Shown: positions 49,974 to 59,400 of the stretch, one piece after another
Numbering within the stretch: position 1 is the stretch's first letter
Layout of the letters: each line of letters opens with the position of its first letter
DNA from: Limnomonas spitsbergensis
Lineage: Eukaryota; Chlorophyta; Chlorophyceae; Chlamydomonadales
Length of the DNA stretch: 64,000 bases
Reading direction: 5' to 3'
NCBI GenBank assembly: GCA_037349105.1
Contig: JAYJMM010000119.1
Coordinates: 1,499,001 to 1,563,000, forward strand
Notes under the pieces: model-generated
What the model was told of the DNA's origin: nothing
The model's input: the letters and a program-made list of their open reading frames with translations, nothing else
Database searches by the model: none
Position numbers and translations under genes: made by a program

Positions 49974-51175
49974 GTTTAGGTGGGCTTCTCAACGCATGGG
50001 TGGGTGCAAGTTTTGTTGGGAAATCTTCTGCATGGTCGGCCCGATCTAGATCCATATTGGATGGCTGCTTAGTGGATCTGCTGCTCCCAACATGGTTGGT
50101 TCAGGGGTGAGAGACAAGGCTAGATTTGCTTATAACCTGGACTTGTTTCTATTTCCTTCACCACATGATTGATACCAGAAGGGGGGCCGATATTTCATAC
50201 TTTGCCAACACATCAAAACAATTATTTGTGACGAGACAGCAGACGAGACAGCCTGCTTGGCTCTGCCCCTGCCAAAGAGAGATGGTTGAAGAAGCTCTGA
50301 AATACCGATTTCTGGTTGAGTTGAGTTTTAGCTTGGACTTCTAGGACATAAGCAATGGAGCAATTGTTTTATTGAGAAGAAATTGACCTGTTTTTGCCTG
50401 TTTTAATTGTGAATTGTTTTGTCTGTTTGCGGAGGGTGTCCATTGCCATGAGCAATTACCTGTGCTGAACCAAGCATGTAAGAATTTAGCCTGCTCGCTG
50501 CATATATTTGACATGGAGAGAAGCATTTCGCAATTTAGTGTGGCTCCGCTTCTTTTCTTCTACCTGTATTTAGAGATCATGCTGACCAGAGCTGTTTTCG
50601 TACCTCGCAGTGCCCCAAGTGTCACAATATATTTCACCACATGAATTCGAAGCAGAGGCCTATGAAGATGGACATGATTCTCACAACGAATCGTATTTCT
50701 TGCTGGCTGAGTGTAATTTACCTCGTGTTTTTTTAACCAAATACCTGTCCGCTGTCAATTTGTATCAGAGGAAATTGGGTCCAAGTAGCTCTTGGCTATC
50801 AAGCCGTTTCCCTTATTTCTGGCCGGCTTCTTTCTGCCGCAATGCAGCTTGTTCCATTTGTCGATTATTTCTGTGTCCAATGGACGATCCCAGTCCGTGA
50901 GTTTGGGGAAGAACCTGTCTGCCAGATTGGATATTTCTTGTTGCAATGCTGATGAAAGCAAGATAAAATCATCCTGTCCACACCTCGTCTTTATCACACT
51001 ACTGTAATCACCTGCTAAAATGTGAGGCAATACTAATGTTTAGGCTTTCACTGTAATCGCATATTTCCACATCAAATTTGGCAGACTCGTACTCTGCATC
51101 GAAATTGATGAATGAATGCTGTCTAGTGTACCACTATGTGTTTAAGCAGTCAGAGCGAGGCACAGGCAAAGTCCC
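49974..51175. other. AT-richer spacer
   Basis: No gene supported. A minus-strand frame at 51030-50755 (91 codons) looks protein-like, with LAGDYSSV at its start, and might be a remnant of a retroelement nuclease; this is too weak to call. Confidence 0.3.
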
Positions 51176-51189
51176 AGTTTACCCGGGGC

Positions 51190-51362
51190 ACTAAAAGCGC
51201 ACAGAGCCACGGTGGTGGATCCCAGGGCGGCAGATCCGAGGGTGGCGGATCCCAGGGTGAGGAATCTCAGGGCGGCAGATGCGAGGGTGGCGAACCCCAA
51301 CCTGGCGGATCCCAGCATGTTGGATACCAGGGTGGCAGATCTCAAGGTGGGGGATCCACTGC
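51190..51362. repeat. 15-bp GGTGGCGGATCCCAG-type tandem repeat
   Basis: Roughly eleven degenerate copies of a 15-bp unit. The plus strand reads as Gly-Gly-x-Ser-Gln/Glu repeats within a 91-codon frame (51136-51411). With no flanking coding evidence it is treated as a minisatellite. Confidence 0.7.
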
Positions 51363-52511
51363 CACGGTAGTGCCAATGTTAGTAATGTATAAATGCTTTG
51401 CCTTACCTTAAGATTAACGTTGTTCAGGGTTGAGGAAAGCATTAAGATGCTAACTATCTTATCTACAGCAGTATTCAAAATTATGTATTTTCTTTATTCA
51501 CGCAACATCAAAATAATTAAAAAATCGTCCGCGCAGCACTTCAGTCTGACGCGCAATATCAAAAGTCGTCGTTAGGGTGTGCAATATAAAGGAAGGTTGA
51601 CAGGGGCAAGAGCAATTTGCTGCCAGCGAAGAAAAACATACTGCTCAGTCCCCATACGAAAGCTTTCCTGAGGGGCAGCATGCCCACTAGGGAGCGAATG
51701 GCATGGTTCTGTACGGCCTGAGCTTATGACACTGAGGGCTTTGGTACTGGCCAGCGAGAGGCCAGTTTTGTTCTTTAACTACCGATAACTGAACTCAAAG
51801 CCGGCATAGGCTTTGCTGGGGTGACCTAGGGACCCTGTAGCACCGATAGGGGCCGCTCGTGGACCAGAAAATAGTTATCCCACCCCGCAAAATTAGCGCG
51901 CACCAACCGTTTTGAAATTATTTCGTAGCGCACATGATGTCAGCGCAACCCTTTTAATTAATATTTGTTAACGTAGGCAAACCATCAGTACGGTATCATA
52001 ATATGGTACATACAAACCGAATAACATGGACATATCGTACATACATACCGAATCGGTGATGGAATACAAATATATTAAAATATCTTAATTACTCCGAAGT
52101 GCGAGTGTGGGTGCAGATGTAGGCATAGGCTAAATCACAGCACTTGGAGACACCTAGCAACCAGCAGCAGCAGCAGGGGAGGGGGGGCATGGTCTGATGA
52201 GGGGCCTGGTAGGAGGACACGTGCAGACACGTGTTTTTGTAATTGTAGATGAAGGACGGGGACGATCACGGCTGAAATGAGGGCTGAGATGAGGGGACCA
52301 GGGGGCACCTGCCCAGCGTCTTTTACAGCATGCACAGCTCTCTTAACCCCCACACCCTACACTCCAGACACAGCTTCTTCTACTCCTGGTTCACCTTAAA
52401 GCGACCAGCGCTTTGTCCAGCATGCACAGCTCCTCCTCGTCCCACTCATGCATGCCCGCTATCGTATTACGCATGTTGATCCACCACAGGTTGTGAGGGA
52501 CGCACATCCAT
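51363..52511. other. AT-rich spacer, no gene recognised
   Basis: Nothing coding. The block 51600-51880 is more GC-rich than its surroundings and contains several short complementary segments (for example GGCCAGCGAGAGGCC), so a structured RNA or SINE-like repeat is possible but unproven. Confidence 0.3.
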
Positions 52512-52771
52512 ACATGCAGCATGGCATAGGTCCCGCAGCTTTGAGCGGGCCCAGAGGTGTAACGTTATTGACATGCAGCATGGCATAGGTCCCGCAGCTT
52601 TGAGCGGGCCCAGAGGTGTAACGTTATTGACATGCAGCATGGCATAGGTCCCGCAGCTTTGAGCGGGCCCAGAGGTGTAACGTTATTGACATGCAGCATG
52701 GCATAGGTCCCGCAGCTTTGAGCGGGCCCAGAGGTGTAACGTTATTGACATGCAACATGGCATAGGTCCCG
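52512..52771. repeat. 59-bp tandem repeat, about 4.4 copies
   Basis: Near-identical copies of ACATGCAGCATGGCATAGGT + CCCGCAGCTTTGAGCGGGCC + CAGAGGTGTAACGTTATTG. Each unit holds the inverted repeat CCCGC...GCGGG and the motif CCCAGAGGTGTAACGT that ends the dispersed repeats at 24.5 and 43.0 kb. Confidence 0.9.
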
Positions 52772-53462
52772 CAGTTCAGGTTCTTCATCTACAAAGCGCA
52801 GTCTTTTAACCCTAAACCAGACCTAAGGTGGCCAAGGCGATATCGCAAATGCAGCAAAATGTGTCTCCTTGAGCCCCTTTCTTGTTCCCTTGCCCACCTT
52901 CTACACAAAAAGGGGGAAACGTACAAATGCCCTCATAGTACGGCACCTATCGTGCGTATGAACTACGTGAAGGCAGCACATGCTACGCACCGGACGGTAC
53001 CGTGCCCTTAATTAAATAAGAAAACTGCAGCCCTAAATACCGTATAGTGTTGGCCTCAAGTAATGTTTAGTTGAAACAGAGCGTTTCCACAAAATATAAC
53101 TTAAACAGGAGGGACAGAAGCATATGCCAGTACGTGACGTTCCGCACATTTCACATAGAAAGCCGTGCGCTGGGACTGCCGGCGTGCGGCTGGTTGTTTT
53201 GACGGGCTACGGGTGCCGTCATCCCTATGGAGTTTATGTCAATCCCTGTCTCAGTCTCACGCTGCCTAGCTCAGCCCAGCCCTACCAGCATTACAAGCAT
53301 CCGCCACTCCCATGATCACAATCTAACACCGGCATTGGCATTAAGTTCAGAGCAGTGGATCGCTTCTTCTGGAGCCCAAGGGGGGCCGCCAGCCCGCCAC
53401 CCGAGGCCCTGCCATCAAGGCGCCAGGGGCTTATATCCTCCCCCTCCCCCTCCTCCTCCTCC
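52772..53462. other. Spacer downstream of the J-protein gene
   Basis: No ORF with a domain. It probably holds the 3' UTR of the minus-strand J-protein gene ending at 53463. Confidence 0.4.
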
Positions 53463-56400
53463 TTATGTATCCTTCTCCTCCTCCTCCTCATGGTGCTGCT
53501 GCTCCTCCAGCTGCTCGTCAGTGGGTTGCCTTATTGGACCGTAGACGGCCTTGATATTAGCTACCGCCCGTTTGCTCTCCGCTAGGCATAGAGCGCAGGC
53601 TTGGGACCAATCCAAACCGGCAGGCCAAATTCAAATTTGAATCATCTGCACTGCGAGCGCCGCCTCTGCCTCCTTGCGCTCCGTCTCGTGTGTGTGTGCC
53701 TGACCCCCCTGGGTGCGCATCGCAGCCTCCAGCCGCGACCAAACCAGCCGGCGCTGATCCTTGCGGCTCAGGCCTGGCTTGGCCAGAGATGTACACAGCT
53801 CCTGTAGGGCCACAGGGGTGGGGGTCGGGGGGCTTCAATGGGAAAAGCAGGAGCGGGGAGCACACATGGGGCTGGTCATAACTGTGTGCATGTGACAGTT
53901 ATTGACTGTTATTTTGTGTGCAGGCGTTACAGGCCCATGCTTGTGTCATTTATAAAACACTGCAGACCAGTAATTGCTTTTTGTACATCACTAAGAACCC
54001 TAACTACCGAGACAAAGTAAGCACGTGTCGGCAAGGTGGGAGGAAACGGAATCCAAATGAGACAAAATAAGCTGCAGGTCTGGCCTGGGTCCACATCCCT
54101 CTGAAGCAAGCATTGCCACCGTCGTCGTCAGACTCACCTTCAGCCCGGCCAGCTCTAGGTGTTGCGTCAGCTTGTCAGCCTCCTCCTCAGTTAGCAGCGG
54201 GTCTGGGCCTGAAGGTGGATCAGGGACCAGCGCTCAGTTTTCATGAGGCCATAAGTTGTTTATTTTATAGATCTCAAAATGTCAAAATATGTGAATCGTA
54301 GCTGAAAATCGCCGCCTCCAATACCTGTCCAAGGGGACATTCAGCCTTTCCTTGGCAGTGGCGGCGATGGGGACAAAGCCTCTTCCAAGTGAGGGTCGAA
54401 TAATGCAGCAAGCAAGCAATTGTGTTGGCTGTTTATGAGTAAATACCGCAGGTTCATTACAATTAATATAATTGTAACGATTACAAATAATTTGCGAGGT
54501 AGCTGAGAGAGGGCTTGGTGAATGCTTGGTGAGGCCTCCGGATCCCTTCAGGAGGAAAGTACCAGGGGCAGATAAGTCATTGATGCTTCTCACAGATTCC
54601 TGCCGGACTTCTTCCTCAGTCCCCCATCAAAATGCCAGGCACTCTCAACACAGCCATCAGTCGAGTAGCGTAGATGCAGAATGAAACAACAAATGTCGGG
54701 CCAGACAGCCATCACTGGGTCTGACAGCCAGCATTCATACTGGGTTCGCACCAGACCCTCTGGGGCATACTGCTGGGCGGCAACCACTCGCCCGCTGTGG
54801 GACCAAACCTTGACAGGCTTACAGCCGGTGGCCGTGGTAGCAGGGCCTGCAGCAACAGGCCCCCACGCCCGTAGGCCGTAATGTAGCTGAATGGTAGCTG
54901 AATACAATAAACAGTGAAGTGCAGCTGTTGTAACAAAAAACCACCAGGTCAGACTACCGTCCTTGGGGATAAGAGTTGAGCTCCGCTGCTGGCCGCTGCT
55001 GGCCGCTGCTGCTAACTCTCTCAGACCATCAGGTTATAACATTGACTGCATCGAATCCGGGAGACATTGCTTCACTCTCTCCCACACCACGACCGATAGG
55101 ACGTGCTCGTGCAGGTTCAGCAACAACAACAACACCAGCAACACCGGCAACACCTGCAACATAACCACCGAGGCTGTCCCGGTGGTTATGTTGACAAGTT
55201 TCTTACCAAGCCCACCTCCGACGATGCCCTCTAAAAACAAAAACACCAATGACAGCTACAACACAAATGATCAGCAGCAGCTTGCATCGAGATCACCTCC
55301 ATCGAGATCACCCTTTACCACCAACAAGAGCAACAGGAACAACGACAACATCCGTGACAACACAAGCAACATCAGCAGCTTGCACTGAGCTCACCTCCAC
55401 CAACGCCCTCCAACAAGGCCCGCAGCTTCTGCCGCTCCGCCCGGACAGCCCTTTTAGCCGCCTCGCGGCTGCGCTTGGCCGCCTCCCTCTCTTCCTTTAT
55501 AAGGTCCTCTGCGGCCTGGCGCACGGCAGCCGCGGCTTCCTGCTCTGCGGCTATCCGCTGCGCCTGGGCCTCCCTCTCGCTCCGCTTATGTGCGTCTCGT
55601 GTTTCCTTCTCTGACCGCCTGCGCTCCCTGAGAATCAGGCAGGGGTGACAATGCCAGTGGAAAACGCAAACAGGATGATGGCGGTGACGGATGGGCATGT
55701 GCAGATACGATGGGAGCGTTGCGAGCGAACCTGTGTAGAACACGCTTTCCTCTCTATTTGACGGCGCTGCCTGTGCAATTGTGATGATGCGGGCTGGAAC
55801 GTGCAAACAGGAATAGTGTATATAAACTGGATCCAGTGGGCAATTGTATTATTTGCCTCATCCTCCCTCCGTCAAAGCTAAATATTTTTCTTATTCTAAC
55901 AGAAAACACCCTTTCACTGGTATCGTATAATGTAGTATCAGTCGGACTTGTTTGTTTGACAAAATTTAAAAACCATCATAAGAACCAAATCCGACTGATC
56001 CCATTCTGCGCCCACTGCGACAAAATTTTATGTAGAATGATGAGGCAGAGGCAGTGCAGAATGAAGAGGCAGTCCATTTCCGTCCCCATTCTGCGCCCAC
56101 TGCGACCAATCTCTACCCGGTATCTAGAATGAGGCAGTTTGGATTATTTAAATCATTTGCTGGAGCAAAGGTAAGGAACGTAGAAAGGCTGCACAAGTTG
56201 CTCGGCTAGAGGATGAGGTGTTTCCTTGCACCAGGAGAGGAAGGGCCCCAAAAGCCGTAGTCCTCTTGTCCGTGCTTTAGAGGTGGATGGGGCAGAAGCT
56301 GGTGAAGCATGTCTGACAGCCACTGACTGCCGGTACGGCACCATCTTCATACATATATATATTTTTTTACCCGGTAGCAACTTCAGCTTCAGGTTCCTTT

Positions 56401-59400
56401 CTGACTGTCAGTACTGGCTGCAGGGCTGAGGCTCCGTGTAGGAATTTCCCAGGTAATAAACCAAATTTCCAGACGATTTATTGTTTTTGTAATAAAACTT
56501 ACCATTGACATAAGTTTATTTCAGGTACCAAAAGATAAAAACCAACCATTAAAACCAATCAAGTGAATGTGTAAAGTTGGGGTACCAAAAATAAAATAAA
56601 ATCCGACCGATACTACGGTATTGAAGTACTGGCAGGCTTAGAATTCAGCATCACGATATTAAAAATAAATGCAAAGATGGCAGCTGTTCAATCTGTCGAC
56701 GGCAGATTGAACAGCTGCCGTCGACACCCTCTGCAACCTCGAGGTTAGTTTGGATGGGCAACACTATTTATTTGCAAACCTGAAGAACAAAGAAAAACAC
56801 CAAAGCAAGCTGAAGATGGAGGTGTGGTTCAGGATGTTAAGTCATCATGGTCAAGGTGCATGGGTGCAGGGGAAGGGCAGGGGGGGGGAGCATCCACCAT
56901 GAGCCAAGCCCAAGCCCAAGCCCAAGCCCAAGCCCAAGCCCAAGACAAACCAGCACCCCCGATCTCCTGCTCACCTCCACCTCCTCCTGCTGATGCAGCG
57001 GCCCTGAATCCCCCACCAGCCCACCAGCCACTCATTCGTCAGCCATCAGGCCAACCAGAAGGCTAGCCCCACCCTCCAGCCTTACCTCCGCCCACCACAC
57101 AAACACCCACACCTGTTCTCCTTATCCTCCTGCTCCTGATGGATTTGCTTTTCTGGTTCCTCCGTCAGCTTGCGCTCCTCCCAACATCCCCCCTTATCCG
57201 TACACACATGTGCGCTGACACACACGCACACCCACCCGAATGTTCTCTTCAGCCTCGGCCCGCCCCCGCCCCCCACACCTGTTCTCCTTGTCCTCCTCCT
57301 GCTGGCGCAGCTTTTCTGGATCCTCGACGTCCAGGCCCTTGAGCCACTGCTTAAAGGGCCCCGACAGACCCTACGGCACCGAACGAGCAATATCATCAAT
57401 TAATAGAATAGAAGTGCCGGCGCTAGGAAAGGGGCAAGTCACACAGTTTGCCTATTAGCTTGCTCTCCTAGCCCTTCAGCCCCTGCTTGATGGGCCCTGA
57501 TGGTCTCGGCAGCAACGACGCAGCCATAGTAAATCGAGAGGACAACTGTGCTGGTGCTAGGGAAGGGACACATCACGTAGCCTGTCTACAAGCTTGCTCT
57601 CCAAACCCTTGAGCCACTGCTTGATGGGCCCGGACAGACCTTATTTTCGAAACATAGGGTTCAAATCTGGACACTTCACCCTTGATGATAGACCCAGACA
57701 AGCATATAACCCTAAACCCTAAACCCATGGAAAATAACCTAGCCCAGTGATGTCGCTGCCGGTGTACACTCTCCTTTAAGCTTGTTCAGGGATTTGTTAA
57801 TCATACGACGATGATGGAGGCAATGCCTGCCCTGCCTCTCTCTCAAGTTGTACCCCTCTCCCAATAAACCAATGAAACGCAGGCCCACCGGGATCGCCCA
57901 CCCACTCCTACGCATCCTACTTCCCCGTACCCCCCCCTGCCCTGCCTCTCTCTCAAGTTGTACCCCTCTCCCAACAAACCAATAATGGACCCAGACAAGC
58001 AGTGCAGCACCAACCAAGCAATCATGAATAAGGAGTACAGCGCCCGCTGAGCCGACCCAACCATTGCAAATCACGATACCGGTACCAACGACAAACAGTC
58101 AGCACCGTCTCTGTCTACACGTCTGAGTGATCGTGGTGCAGTCCGCAGCGCACAACGCGGCACTCAGTTCCGCGCTGCACTACGCAGTGAGGGTGCGTGT
58201 GGTATATTCTGCACTGCACTCGCCCTCACTGCAGTGCAGCCCGGGCACTAGTCGTCCCCACCCGACACCCCTGCGCTGCAGCCCCCCCGACATCCACACT
58301 ATGTCACACTACCCCTAAAAGTGTGATGTGCTGCTGCCCCCCTCCCTGAAAGCCTCCATCAGGGGGTCACGACCCCTGCGCTGAGGCCTCCAAACACTCA
58401 GGCTTCAGCTCAACAAACCGCCTGCTGCCCCTACTAAAACTCACCATGTACGAGGCCATCCCCATGAGCCACTGCCACCTCCACACCCTTGCATCCGGGC
58501 TGCCACCCTGACAAATACAGCTGCCACTCCCACACCTACCATTTGCAGGTTCCTCACCTTCAACTGCCGCCCCTCCAAGACAATCCCCCCCTGGCTGTAC
58601 CCCCCGACGCCCACTACTGCCACTCCCACACCTACCATTTGGAGGGTCCTCACCTTCAACTGCCGCCCCTCAAAGACAAACCCACCCTGACTGCCCCCCC
58701 TGACACCCTCTGCTGCCGCTCCCCTCCGGACCCACCATCTGGAGCGCAATCAGCCCGGCGATGATGATGATGGCTAGCAGGGACTGTAGCGGGCAGCAAC
58801 AGAAAGGGGGGGGAGGCATGGTGGGCAGCTATTGGGTGGGCAGAATGAGCATGGTAAGCAGCTATTGGGTGGGCAGTGTGGGCATGGTAGGCAGCTGTCA
58901 GGTGGGTAGAATGAGCATGGTGGGCCGCTATCTTGCGGGTCGAATGAGCATGGTGGGCCGCTATCTGGCGGGCAGAATGAGCATGGTGGGCCGCTATCTG
59001 GCAGGCAGAATGAGCACGGTGGGCAGCTGTATGGCGAGCAGAATGAGCATGGTGGGCAGCTCTCTGGTGAGCAGTGTGAGCAGGGTGTGTACTGCAAAAG
59101 CAGCAACAGCAGCAGCAAAGGAGGAGGCATGCAATGTGAGCAGTGTGATCAGGGAGCACTGCGGCCCTGTTCATTTCCCCCCTCCAGATTGGATAATTAA
59201 TAAAAAATCCCAAGGTGTAAAAAAGTGTGGAAGGCGCGGCGAAGCCGCGCAGGGGGGTACGGGGGCCCTCCCCCCGCCTGGGGGTCCGGGGGCCAGCGGC
59301 CCCTAATGGGGGTTTAGGGTGAAGCCCCCAAAGCTCAGAAACAGTGCGTAGCATGTACTTGAGAATATTGTCCCACACCTGTTGCAATTCGACTTATTAA

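Noticed and set aside
50755..51030. Minus-strand 91-codon frame resembling a LINE-type nuclease fragment
   Set aside because: Only a GDYSSV-like motif supports it; too short and isolated to call.
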